Assembly (NCBI GenBank): GCA_030549335.1
Contig: CM060198.1
Span: forward strand, 36,961,853 to 37,025,852
DNA: 64,000 nucleotides
Reading direction: 5' to 3'
From: Pontederia crassipes
Taxonomy: Eukaryota; Streptophyta; Magnoliopsida; Commelinales; Pontederiaceae
Part shown: piece by piece, positions 21,862 to 34,905 of the stretch
How positions within the stretch are numbered: the stretch's first letter is position 1
Layout of the letters: each line of letters starts with the position of its first letter
The notes under the pieces: model-generated
Seen by the model: only the letters and a program-made list of their open reading frames with translations
Told to the model about the DNA's origin: nothing
Databases searched by the model: none
Translations under genes and position numbers: made by a program

Positions 21862-23951
21862 CTTGGGGGTTAGAATCTTAGAGTATGGTTCAATGCTCTA
21901 AGTTATATATACTTATTACAACCTTTGGGTATCCTAAGAGGTGATAGATCCTTTGAACTTTAAATCTATTTCCAATCGAAGTTGAACCGCTACAATCAAT
22001 GGGAAAGCCCTTGGGGATTAGAGTCTTAGAGTAAGTTTCAAACCACTAAGTTATAGAAACTTATTACAACCTTTGGGTATCCTAAGAGGTGACAGATCCA
22101 TAGAACTTTAACTCTATTTCCAACCGAAGTTGAACAGTTACAATCAATGGGAAAGCTCTTGCGGATTAGAGTCTTATAGTAAGGTTCAAACTCTAAGTAA
22201 TAGACACTTATTACAACCTTTGGGTATCCTAAGAGGTGATAGATCCTTAGAACTTTAACTCTATTGCAAACCGAAGTTGAACAGTTACAATCAATGATAA
22301 AGCTCTTGGGGATTAGAGTCTTAGAGTAAGGTTCAAATCTCTATCTTATAGATACTTATTACAACCTTTGGGTTTCCAAACAGGTAATAGATCCTTAGAA
22401 CTTTAACTCTATCTCCATCCAAAGTTGAACCATTACAATCAATGATAAAGCACTTGGGCATTAGAGCCTTAAAGTAAGGCTCAATGATAAAGCTCTTTGG
22501 TATTAGAGTCTTAGAATATGGTTTATATCTCTAAGTTATAGATACTTATTACAACCTTTCGGTATCCGAAGAGGTGATAGATCCTTAGAACTTTAACTCT
22601 ATTTCCATCCGAAGTTGTACCGTTACAATCAATGATAAAGGTCTTGGGGATTAGAGTCTTAGAGTAAGGTTTAAAGCACTAAGTTATAGATACTTATTAC
22701 CACCTTTGGGTATCCTAAGAGGTGATAGATCCTTAGAACTTGAACTCTATTGAAGTTGAAGCATTACAATCAATGATAAAACTCTTGGGGATTAGAGTCT
22801 TAGAGTAAGGTTAAGTTATAGATACTTATTACAACCTCTGGGTATCCTAAGAGGTGATAGATCCTTAGAACTTTAACTCTATTTCCAACCGAAGTTGAAC
22901 CATTGCAATCAATGATAAAGATCTTGGGTATTAGAGTCTTAGAGTAAGGTTCAAACCTGTAAGATATTGATACTTATTACAACCTTTGGGTATCCTAAGA
23001 GGTGATATTTCCTAAGAACTTTAACTCTATGTCAAACCCAAGTTGAACCGTTACAATCAATGATAAATCTCTTGGGGTCTAGAGTCTGAGAGTAAGGTTC
23101 AAAGCTCTAAGTTATAGATACTTATTACAACCTTTGGGCATCCAAAGAGGTGATAGAATCTTAGAACTTTATCTCTATTTCCAACCGAAGTTGAACCGTT
23201 ACAATCAATGAGAAAGCTCTTGGGGATTAGAGTCTTAGAGTAAGGTTTATATCTCCAAGTTATAGATACTTATTACAACCTTTGGGCATCCTAAGAGGTG
23301 ATAGATCCTTAGAACTTTAACTGTATTTCCAACTGAAGTTGAACCGTTACAATCAATATGGGGATTAGAGTCTTAGATTAAGGTTCAAAGCTGTAAGTTA
23401 TAAATACTTATTACAACCTTTGGGTATCCTAAGAGGTGATAGATCCTTAGAACTTTAACTCTATTTCCAACCGAAGTTGAACCATTACAATCATTGATAA
23501 AGCTCTTGGGGATTAGAGTCTTAGAGTAAGGTTCAAATCTCTAAGTTATAGATACTTATTACAACCTTTGGGTATCCTAAGAGGTGATAGATCCAAAGAA
23601 CTTTAACTCTATATCCAACCAAAGTTGAACCGTTAGAATCAATGATAAATCTCTTGGGGATTAGAGTCTTAGAGTAAGGTTCAAAGCTCTAAGTTACAGA
23701 TACTTATTATAACCTTTGGCTATCCTAAGATTTGATAGATCCTTAAAACTTTAACTCTATTGCCAACCGATGTTGAACCGTTACAATCAATGATAAAGCT
23801 CTTGGGGATTAGAGTCTTAGAGTCAGGCTCAAAGCTCTAAGTGATAGATACTTATTACAACCTTTGGGTATCCTAAGAGTTGATAGATCCTTGAAACTTT
23901 AACTATATTGCCTACCGAAGTTGAACAATTACAATCAATGATAAAGCTCTT

Positions 23952-24218
23952 GGGCGCTGTTTGGTTGCAGAATAGGTAATCTAGGGGTGAGTTACGTAAC
24001 TCGTTAAAAGCAATGGATTGCGATGAATCTTTTTTAATCTAGCACAAACGAAGAATAGAAAAGCGTGGGATTACAGCAAAACCAGTGGCCCGTTAGGATT
24101 AAACATCCATCGTAAACTGTGCGATGGTCGTCTCCTCTTAATCTAATCCAATTCGTGTTTCGCGATATTCCGCTGATTAAGACCTTATTCCATCCTTTAA
24201 CCCGAAACCAAACAGGCC
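23952..24218 (+). mobile_element. PIF/Harbinger-like MITE, copy 3
   Basis: 267 bp at the same monomer position with CTT on both sides. It shares AATAGAAAAGCGTGGGATTA with copies 4 and 5, and the same left-flank variant (GAGTTGATAG, TTGCCTACCG). Confidence 0.8.
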
Positions 24219-25109
24219 CTTGGGGATTAGAATCTTAGAGTAAGGTTTAAAGCTCTAAGTCATAGATACTTATTACAACCTTTGGGTATCCTAAGAGGTG
24301 ATAGATCCTTTGAACTTTAACTCTATTTCCAATCGAAGTTGAACCGCTACAATCAATGGGAAAGCCCTTGGGGATTAGAGTCTTAGAGTAAGTTTGAAAC
24401 CACTAAGTTATAGAGACTTTAACGCTATTTCCATAAAACTTTGCGTATCCTAAGAGGTGATAGATCCATAGAACTTTAACGCTATTTCCAACCGAAGTTG
24501 AACAGTTACAATCAATGATAAAGCTCTTGGGGATTAGAGTCTTAGAGTAAGGTTCAAACCACTAAGTTATAGATACTTATTACACCCTTTGGTATTCTAA
24601 GAGGTGATAGATCCTTAGAACTTTAACTCTATTTCCAACCGAAGTTGAACCGTTACAATCAATATGGGGATTAGAGTCTTAGAGTAAGGTTCAAAGCTCT
24701 AAGTTATAGATACTTATTACAACCTTTGGGTATCCTAAGAGGTGATAGATTTTTAGAACTTTAACTCTATTTCCAACCGAAGTTGAATCATTACAATCAA
24801 TGATAAAGCTCTTGGGGATTAGAGTCTTAGAGTAAGGTTCAAATCTCTAAGTTATAGATACTTATTACAACCTTTGGGTATCCTAAGAGGTGATAGATCC
24901 ATAGAACTTTAACTCTATATCCAACCGAAGTTGAACCGTTACAATCAATGATAAATCTCTTGGGGATTAGAGTCTTAGAGTAAGGTTCAAAGCTCTAAGT
25001 TATAGATACTTATTACAACCTTTGGGTATCCTAAGAGTTGATAGATCCTTAAAACTTTAACTATATTGCCTACCGAAGTTGAACAATTACAATCAATGAT
25101 AAAGTTCTT

Positions 25110-25375
25110 GGGCGCTGTTTGGTTGCAGAATAGGTAATCTAGGGGTGAGTTACGTAACTCGTGAAAAGCAATGGATTGCGATGAATCTTTTTTAATCTAG
25201 CACAAACGAAGAATAGAAAAGCGTGGGATTATAGCAAAAACAGTGGCCCGTCGGATTAAACATCCATCGTAAACCGTGCGACGGTCGTCTCCTCTTAATC
25301 TAATCTAATTCGTGTTTGGCGATATTCAGCTAATTAAGACCTTATTCCATCCTTTAACCCGAAACCAAACAGGCC
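25110..25375 (+). mobile_element. PIF/Harbinger-like MITE, copy 4
   Basis: 266 bp, CTT at 25107-25109 and 25376-25378. Nearly identical to copy 5, together with ~2 kb of surrounding satellite. Confidence 0.8.
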
Positions 25376-28300
25376 CTTGGGGATTAGAATCTTAGAGTAA
25401 GGTTCAAAGCTCTAAGTCATAGATACTTATTACAACCTTTGGGTATCCTAAGAGGTGATAGATCCTTTGAACTTTAACTCTATTTCTAATCGAAGTTGAA
25501 CCGCTACAATCAATGGGAAAGCCCTTGGGGATTAGAGTCTTAGAGTAAGTTTGAAACCACTAAGTTATAGAAACTTTAACGCTATTTCCATAGAACTTTG
25601 CGTATCCTAAGAGGTGATAGATCCATAGAACTTTAACGCTATTTCCAACCGAAGTTGAACAGTTACAATCAATGGTAAAGCTCTTGCGGATTAGAGTCTT
25701 AGAGTAAGGTTCAAACTCTAAGTAATAGACACTTATTACAACCTTTGGGTATCCTAAGAGGTGATAGATCCTTAGAACTTTAACTCTATTGCAAACCGAA
25801 GTTGAACCGTTACAACCAATGATAGAGCTCTTGGGGATTACAGTCTTAGAGTAAGGTTCAAATCTCTATGTTATGGATACTTATTACACCCTTTGGGTAT
25901 CCTAAGAGGTAATAGATCCTTAGAAGTTTAACACTATCTCCATCCGAAGTTGAACCGTTACAATCAATGATAAAGCAATTGGGCATTAGAGCCGTTATAG
26001 ATACTTATGAAAACCTTCGAGTATCCTAAGAGGTGATAGCTCCTTAGAACTTTAACTCTATTTCCAACCGAAGTTGAACCGTTACAATCAATGATAAAGC
26101 TCTTGGGGATTAGAGTCTTAGAGTAAGCTTCAAATTTCTAAGTTATAGACACTTATTACAACCTTTGGGCATCCTAAGAGGAGATAGATCCTTAGAACTT
26201 TAACACTTTTGCAAACCAAAGTTGAAGCATTACAATCAATGATAAAGCTCTTGGGGATTAGAGTCTTAGAGTAAGGTTCAAATCTCTAAGTTTTAGATAC
26301 TTATTACAACCTTTGGGTATCCTAAGAGGTGATAGATCCTTAGAACTTTAACTCTATTTCCTGCCGAAGTTAAACCGTTGTAATCAATGATAAAGCTGTT
26401 GGGTATTAGAGTCTTTGAGTAAGGTTCAAACCACTAGGATATTGATACTTATTACAACCTTTGGAAATCCTAAGAGGTGATAGATCGTTAGAACTTTAAC
26501 TCTATTTCCAACCGAAGTTGAACCGTTACAATCAATGATAAATCTCTTGGGGTTTAGAGTCTTAGAGTAAGGTTCAAAGCTCTAAGTTATAGATACTTAT
26601 TACAACCTTTGGGCTTCCTAAGAGGTGATAGATCCTTAGAACTTTAAGTCTATTTTCAACCGAAGTTTAACCGTTACAATCAATGATAAAGCTCTTGGGG
26701 ATTACAGTCTTAGAGTAAGGTTCAAAATCTAAGTTATAAATACTTATTACAACCTTTGGGTATCCTAAGAGGTGATAGATCCTTAGAACTTTAACTCTAT
26801 TTCCAACCAAAGTTGAACCGTTACAATCAATGCTAAAGCTCTTGGGGATTAGAGTCTTAGAGTAAGGTTCAAATCTCTAAGTAATAGATACTTATTACAA
26901 CCTTTGGGTATCCTAAGAGGTGATAGATCCTTAGAACTTTAACTCTATTTCCAACCGAAGTTGAAGCATTACAATCAATGATAAAGCTCTTGGGGATTAT
27001 AGTCTTAGAGTAAGGTTCAAATCTCTAAGTTATACATACTTATTACAACCTTTGGGTATCCTAAGAGGTGGTAGATCCTTAGAACATTAACTCTATTTCG
27101 AACCGAAGTTGAACCGTTGCAATCAATGATAAAGCTCTCGGGTATTAGAGTCTTAGAGTAATGTTCAAACCACTAAGATATTGATACTTATTACAACCTT
27201 TGGGAATCCTAAGAGGTGATAGATCCTTAGAACTTTAACTCTATTTCCAACCGAAGTTGAACCGTTACAATCAATGATAAATCTCTTGGGGTTTAGAGTC
27301 TTAGAGTAAGGTTCAAAGCTCTAAGTTATAGATACTTATTACAACCTTTGGGCTTCCTAAGAGGTGATAGATCCTTAGAACTTTAAGTCTATTTCCAACC
27401 AAAGTTTAACCGTTACAATCAATGATAAAGCTCTTGGGAATTACAGTCTTAGAGTAAGGTTCAAAATCTAAGTTATAGACACTTATTACAACCTTTGGGT
27501 ATCCTAAGAGGTGATAGATCCTTAGAACTTTAACTCTATTTCAAACCGAAGTTGAACGGTTACAATCAATGATAAAGCTCTTGGGGATTAGAGTCTTAGA
27601 GTAAGGTTCAAATCTCTATGTTATGGATACTTAATACACCCTTTGGGTATCTTAAGAGGTAATAGATCCTTAGAAGTTTAACACTATCTCCATTCGAAGT
27701 TGAACCGTTAAAATCAATGGTAAAGCAATTGGGCATTAGAGCCTTGGAGTAAGGTTCAAACCACTAAGTTATAGATACTTATGAAAACCTTCGAGTATCC
27801 TAAGAGGTGATAGATCCTTAGAACTTTAACTCTATTTTCAACCGAAGTTGAACCGTTACAATCAATGATAAATCTCTTGGGGTTTAGAGTCTTAGAGTAA
27901 GGTTCAAAGCCCTAAGTTATAGATACTTATTACAACCTTTGGGCTTCCTAAGAGGTGATAGATCCTTAGAACTTTAAGTCTATTTCCAACCGAAGTATAA
28001 CCGTTACAATCAATGATAAAGCTCTTGGGGATTGCAGTCTTAGAGTAAGGTTCAAAATCTAAGTTATAAATACTTATTACTACCTTTGGGTATCCTAAGA
28101 GGTGATAGATCCTTAGAACTTTAACTCTATTTCCAACCGAAGTTGAACCGTTATAATCAATGATAAAGCTCTTGGGGATTAGAGTCTTAGAATAAGGTTC
28201 AAATCTCTAAGTTATAGATACTTATTACAACCTTTGGGTATTCTAAGAGGTGATAGATCCTTAGAACTTTTAACTCTATTGCAAACCAAAGTTGAAGCAT

Positions 28301-29209
28301 TACAATCAATGATAAAGCTCTTGGGGATAATAGTCTTAGATTAAGGTTCAAATCTCTAAGTTATAGATACTTATTACAACCTTTGGGTATCCTAAGAGGT
28401 GGTAGATCCTTAGAACTTTAACTCTATTTCCAACCGAAGTTGAACCGTTGCAATCAATGATAAAGCTCTCGGGTATTAGAGTCTTAGAGTAATGTTCAAA
28501 CGACTAAGATATTGATACTTATTACAACCTTTGGGAATCCTAAGAAGTGATAGATCCTTAGAACTTTAACTCTATTTCCAACCGAAGTTGAACCGTTACA
28601 ATCAATGATAAATCTCTTGGGGTTTAGAGTCTTAGAGTAAGGTTCAAAGCTCTAAGTTATAGAGAGTTATTACAACCTTTGGGCTTCCTAAGAGGTGATA
28701 GATCCTTAGAACTTTAAGTCTATTTCCAACCCAAGTTTAACCGTTACAATCAATGATAAAGCTCTTGGGGATTACAGTCTTAGAGTAAGGTTCAAAATTT
28801 AAGTTATAGACACTTATTACAAACTTTGGGTATCCTAAGAGGTGATAGATCCTTAGAACTTTAACTCTATTGCAAACCGAAGTTGAACCGTTACAATCAA
28901 TGATAAAGCTCTTGGGGATTAGAGTCTTAGAGTAAGGTTCAAATCTCTATGTTATGGATACTTATTACACTCTTTGGGTATCCTAAGAGGTAATAGATCC
29001 TTAGAAGTTTAACACTATCTCCATTCGAAGTTGAACCGTTACAATCAATGATAAATCTCTTGGGGTTTATAGTCTTAGAGTAAGGTTCAAAGCTCTAAGT
29101 TATAGATACTTATTACAACCTTTGGGTATCCTAAGAGTTGATAGATCCTTAAAACTTTAACTATATTGCCTACCGAAGTTGAACAATTACAATCAATGAT
29201 AAAGCTCTT

Positions 29210-29475
29210 GGGCGCTGTTTGGTTGCAGAATAGGTAATCTAGGGGTGAGTTACGTAACTCGTGAAAAGCAATGGATTGCGATGAATCTTTTTTAATCTAG
29301 CACAAACGAAGAATAGAAAAGCGTGGGATTATAGCAAAAACAGTGGCCCGTCGGATTAAACATCCATCGTAAACCGTGCGACGGTCGTCTCCTCTTAATC
29401 TAATCTAATTCGTGTTTGGCGATATTCAGCTAATTAAGACCTTATTCCATCCTTTAATCTGAAACCAAACAGGCC
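29210..29475 (+). mobile_element. PIF/Harbinger-like MITE, copy 5
   Basis: 266 bp, CTT on both sides. Differs from copy 4 by very few bases. Confidence 0.8.
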
Positions 29476-32400
29476 CTTGGGGATTAGAATCTTAGAGTAA
29501 GGTTCAAAGCTCTAAGTCATAGATACTTATTACAACCTTTGGGTATCCTAAGAGGTGATAGATCCTTTGAACTTTAACTCTATTTCTAATCGAAGTTGAA
29601 CCGCTACAATCAATGGGAAAGCCCTTGGGGATTTGAGTCTTAGAGTAAGTTTGAAACCACTAAGTTATAGAAACTTTAACGCTATTTCCATAGAACTTTG
29701 CGTATCCTAAGAGGTGATAGATCCATAGAACTTTAATGCTATTTCCAACCGAAGTTGAACAGTTACAATCAATGGTAAAGCTCTTGCGGATTAGAGTCTT
29801 AGAGTAAGGTTCAAACTCTAAGTAATGGACACTTATTACAACCTTTGGGTATCCTAAGAGGTGATAGATCCTTAGAACTTTAACTCTATTGCAAACCGAA
29901 GTTGAACCGTTACAATCAATGATAGAGCTCTTGGGGATTAGAGTAATAAATCTCTATGTTATGGATACTTATTACACCCTTTGGGTATCCTAAGAGGTAA
30001 TAGATCCTTAGAAGTTTAACACTATCTCCATCCGAAGTTGAACCGTTACAATCAATGATAAAGCAATTGGGCATTAGAGCCTTGGAGTAAGGTTCAAACC
30101 ACTAAGTTATAGATACTTATGAAAACCTTCGAGTATCCTAAGAGGTGATAGCTCCTTAGAACTTTAACTCTATTTCTAACCGAACTTGAACCGTTACAAT
30201 CAATGATAAAGCTCTTGGGGATTAGAGTCTCAGAGTAAGGTTCAAGCTCTAAGTTATAGATACTAATTACAACCTTTGGGTATCCTAAGAGGTGATAGAT
30301 CCATAGAACTTTAACTCAATTTCCAACCGAAGTTGAACCGTTACAATCAATGATAAAGCTCTTGGGGATTAGAGTCTTAGAGTAAGCTTCAAATTTCTAA
30401 GTTATAGACACTTATTACAACCTTTGGGCATCCTAAGAGGAGATAGATCCTTAGAACTTTAACACTTTTGCAAACCAAAGTTGAAACATTACAATCAATG
30501 ATAAAGCTCTTGGGGATTAGAGTCTTAGCGTAAGGTTCAAATCTCTAAGTTTTAGATACTTATTACAACCTTTGGGTATCCTAAGAGGTGATAGATCCTT
30601 AGAACTTTAACTCTATTTCCAGCCGAAGTTAAACCGTTGTAATCAATGATAAAGCTGTTGGGTATTAGAGTCTTAGAGTAAGGTTCAAACCACTAAGATA
30701 TTGATACTTATTACAACCTTTGGGAATCCTAAGAGGTGATAGATCGTTAGAACTTTAACTCTATTTCCAACCGAAGTTGAACCGTTACAATCAATGATAA
30801 ATCTCTTGGGGTTTAGAGTCTTAGAGTAAGGTTCAAAGCTCTAAGTTATAGATACTTATTACAACCTTTGGGCTTCCTAAGAGGTGATAGATCCTTAGAA
30901 CTTTAAGTCTATTTTCAACCGAAGTTTAACCGTTACAATCAATGATAAAGCTCTTGGGGATTACAGTCTTAGAGTAAGGTTCAAAATCTAAGTTATAAAT
31001 ACTTATTACAACCTTTGGGTATCCTAAGAGGTGATAGATCCTTAGAACTTTAACTCTATTTCCAACCAAAGTTGAACCGTTACAATCAATGCTAAAGCTC
31101 TTGGGGATTAGAGTCTTAGAGTAAGGTTCAAATCTCTAAGTTATAGATACTTATTACAACCTTTGGGTATCCTAAGAGGTGATAGATCCTTAGAACTTTA
31201 ACTCTATTTCCAACCGAAGTTGAACCGTTACAATCAATGATAAATCTCTTGGGGTTTAGAGTCTTAGAGTAAGGTTCAAAGCTCTAAGTTATAGATACTT
31301 ATTACAACCTTTGGGCTTCCTAAGAGGTGATAGATCCTTAGAACCTTAAGTGTATTTCCAACCGAAGTTTAACCGTTACAATCAATGATAAAGTTCTTGG
31401 GGATTACAGTCTTAGAGTATGGTTCAAAATCTAAGTTATAAATACTTATTACAACCTTTGGGTATCCTAAGAGGTGATAGATCCTTAGAACTTTAACTCT
31501 ATTTCCAGCCGAAGTTGAACCGTTACAATCAATGATGAAGCTCTTGGGGATTAGAGTCTTAGAGTAAGGTTCAAATCTCTATGTTATGGATACTTATTAC
31601 ACCCTTTGGGTATCCTAAGAGGTAATAGATCCTTAGAAGTTTAACACTATCTCCATTCGAAGTTGAACCGTTACAATCAATGATAAACAATTGGGCATTA
31701 GAGCCTTGGAGTAAGGTTCAAACCACTAAGTTATAGATACTTATGAAAACCTGCGAGTATCCTAAGAAGTGATAGATCCTTAGAACTTTAACTCTATTTC
31801 CAACCGAACTTGAACCGTTGCAATCAATGATAAAGCTCTTGGGGATTAGAGTCTCAGAGTAAGGTTCAAGCTCTAAATTATAGATACTAATTACAACCTT
31901 AGGGTATCCTAAGAGGTGATAGATCCATAGAACTTTAACTCAATTTCCAACCGAAGTTGAACCGTTACAATCAATGATAAAGCTCTTGGGGATTAGAGTC
32001 TTAGAGTAAGCTTCAAATTTCTAAGTTATAGACACTTATTACAACCTTTGGGCATCCTAAGAGGTGATAGATCCTTAGAACTTTAACTCTATTGCAAACC
32101 GAAGTTGAAGCATTACAATCAATGATAAAGCTCTTGGAGATTACAGTCTTAGAGTAAGGTTCAAAATCTAAGTTATAAATACTTATTACTACCTTTGGGT
32201 ATCCTAAGAGGTGATAGATCCTTAGAACTTTAACTCTATTTCCAACCGAAGTTGAACCGTTACAATCAATGATAAAGCTCTTGGGGATTAGAGTCTTAGA
32301 ATAAGGTTCAAATCTCTAAGTTATAGATACTTATTACAACCTTTGGGTATCCTAAGAGGTGATAGATCCTTAGAACTTTTAACTCTATTGCAAACCAAAG

Positions 32401-34190
32401 TTGAAGCATTACAATCAATGATAAAGGTCTTGGGGATTATAGTCTTAGATTAAGGTTCAAATCTCTAAGTTATAGATACTTATTACAACCTTTGGGTATC
32501 CTAAGAGGTGGTAGATCCTTAGAACTTTAACTCTATTTCCAACCGAAGTTGAACCGTTGCAATCAATGATAAAGCTCTCGGGTATTAGAGTCTTAGAGTA
32601 ATGTTCAAACCACTATGATATTGATACTTATTACAACCTTTGGGTATCCTAAGAGGTGATAGATCCTTAGAACTTTAACTCTATTTTCAACCGAAGTTGA
32701 ACCGTTACAATCAATGATAAATCTCTTGGGGTTTAGAGTCTTAGAGTAAGGTTCAAAGCTCTAAGTTATAGATACTTATTACAACCTTTGGGCTTCCTAA
32801 GAGGTGATAGATCCTTAGAACTTTAAGTCTATTTCCAACCGAAGTTGAACCGTTACAATCAATGATAAAGCTCTTGGGGATTACAGTCTTAGAGTAAGGT
32901 TCAAAATCTAAGTTATAAATACTTATTACAACCTTTGGGTATCCAAAGAGGTGATAGATCCTTAGAACTTTAACTCTATTGCAAACCGAAGTTGAAGCAT
33001 TACAATCAATGATAAAGCTCTTGGGGATTATAGTCTTAGAGTAAGGTTCAAATCTCTAAGTTATAGATACTTATTACAACCTTTGGGTATCTAAGAGGTA
33101 ATAGATCCTTAGAACTTTAACTCTATCTCCATTAGAAGTTGAACCGTTACAATAAATGATAAAGCGCTTGGGCATTAGAGCCTTAGAGTAAGGTTCAAAC
33201 CACTAAGTTATAGATACTTAAGAAAACCTTCAAGTATCCTAAGAGGTGATAGATCCTTAGAACTTTAACTCTATTTCCAACCGAACTTGAACCGTTATAA
33301 TCAATGATATAGCTCTTGGGGATTAGAGACTCAGAGTAAGGTTCAAGCTCTAAGTTATAGATACTAATTACAACCTTTGGGTATCCTAAGAGGTGAGAGA
33401 TCCTTAGAACTTTAACACAATTTCCAACCGAAGTTTAACAGTTACAATCAATGATAAAGCTCTTGGGGATTAGAGTCTTAGAGTAAGGTTCAAATCTCTA
33501 AGTTATAGACACTTATTACAACCTTTGGGTATCCTAAGAGGTCATAGATCCTTAGAACTTTAACTCTATTTCCAACCAAACTTGAACCGTTACAACCAAT
33601 GATAAAGCTCTTAGGGATTAGAGTCTTAGAGTAAAGTTCAAGCTCTAAGTTATAGATACTAATTACAACCTTTGAGTATCCTAAGAGGTGATAGATCCTT
33701 AGAACTTTAAGTTAATTTTCAACTGAAGTTGAACCGTTACAATCAAAGATAAAGCTCTTGGGGATTAGAGTCTTAGAGTAAGATTCAAATCTCTAAGTTA
33801 TAGACACTTATTACAACCTTTGGGCATCCTAAGAGGTGATAGATCCTTAGAACTTTAGCTCTATTTCCAACCGAAGTTGACCCGTTACAATAAATGATAA
33901 AGTTCTTGGGGATTAGAGTCTTAGAGTAAGGTTCAAGCTCTAAGTTATAGATACTTATTACAACCTTTGGGTATCCTAAAAGGTGATAGATCCTTAGAAC
34001 TTTAACTCTATTGCAAACCAAAGTTGAACCGTTACAATCAATGATAAAGCTCTTGGGGATTAGAGTCTTAGAGTAAGGTTCAAATCTGTATGTTATAGAT
34101 ACTTATTACAACCTTTGGGTATCCTAAGAGTTAATGGATCCTTAGAACTTTAACTTTATTTCCAACCGAAGTTGAACCGTTACAATCAAT

Positions 34191-34739
34191 TGAGCTGAGT
34201 GATAACTTGTTTTTCAGTGAGGACCATCTATTGATTTAATCTAGCTAACAACTATGTGAGAATATGTTGCTTAGTTAGAGGCCAATTGAGCTGTGGGAGC
34301 AGCCATTTTCAGATTGAATAAAAAGTTAGACATTTTTATGATAACTTGATCCATTCCATCCTTAACTAATTTAGATGAACCCCAAATCCTAGAAGAACCT
34401 TCCTCATTGATAGTTAAACCTTTCTAGCCATTAATTTAGCATTTATAATTCAGTTTTGCAAAAGTTTCCAAAATCCCAAACCTGTTATCATTCTGCACTA
34501 GTTAAAAAAATCTGTTTTCACTACTAATCAAAAATCTATTTTTTGCTACCTTAATTAGGATTAATCTAAACTATTTGTAGGTAGTCTAGGACTTTAAATC
34601 TTTGTGGATACGACAACCTGAGTCTACTACAACTTACCTGTGCACTTGCAGCTAGTGAGTTGGGAGACCAAAAAATGAAAATTTTGACTTTTCTTTAATT
34701 TCAGCAAGTTATCACTACTCAATTCCAAATATCATATCA
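34191..34739 (+). repeat. Family-2 5' LTR, last ~550 bp only
   Basis: Aligns with the ends of the LTRs at 42307, 50468 and 57670, from TGATAACTTG-TTTTCAGTGAGG through GTGGATACGACAACC and GTGCACTTGCAG to ATATCATATCA. The upstream ~3.2 kb, including the promoter, is missing. Confidence 0.88.
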
Positions 34740-34745
34740 ATTTTT

Positions 34746-34762
34746 TGGCATCGTTGCCGGGG
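34746..34762 (+). promoter_or_regulatory. Primer-binding site, tRNA-Asp, decayed
   Basis: TGGCATCGTTGCCGGGG, matching the tRNA-Asp site except GC changed to AT at the fifth and sixth bases. Confidence 0.85.
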
Positions 34763-34905
34763 ATTTGAGGTCAATTAGGCTAACTTAGATAGTTTAGATT
34801 AGTTTTAAATTTGTTTTTAGTTTATTTGTTAGGCCAATTTTCTGTTTTTGCAAGTTATCATTTTTAACTTTTCACTTTTGTCTAGTTTTCATTTCTTTCT
34901 TAAAT

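Larger units (their letters stand above)
17793..34190 (+). repeat. 148-bp satellite, block 2 (about 100 monomers)
   Basis: Head-to-tail monomers in the same orientation as block 1. About 15.1 kb is satellite once five MITE copies are subtracted. Shared rare variants recur at multiples of 148 bp, showing higher-order structure (for example CTCTTGGGGTTTAGAG at about 26541, 27284, 27870 and 28612, spacings near 5, 4 and 5 monomers). Occasional monomers are truncated or scrambled (22480, 24405, 25565, 29665). The block ends at 34190, where it joins an LTR lacking its 5' part. Confidence 0.97.
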
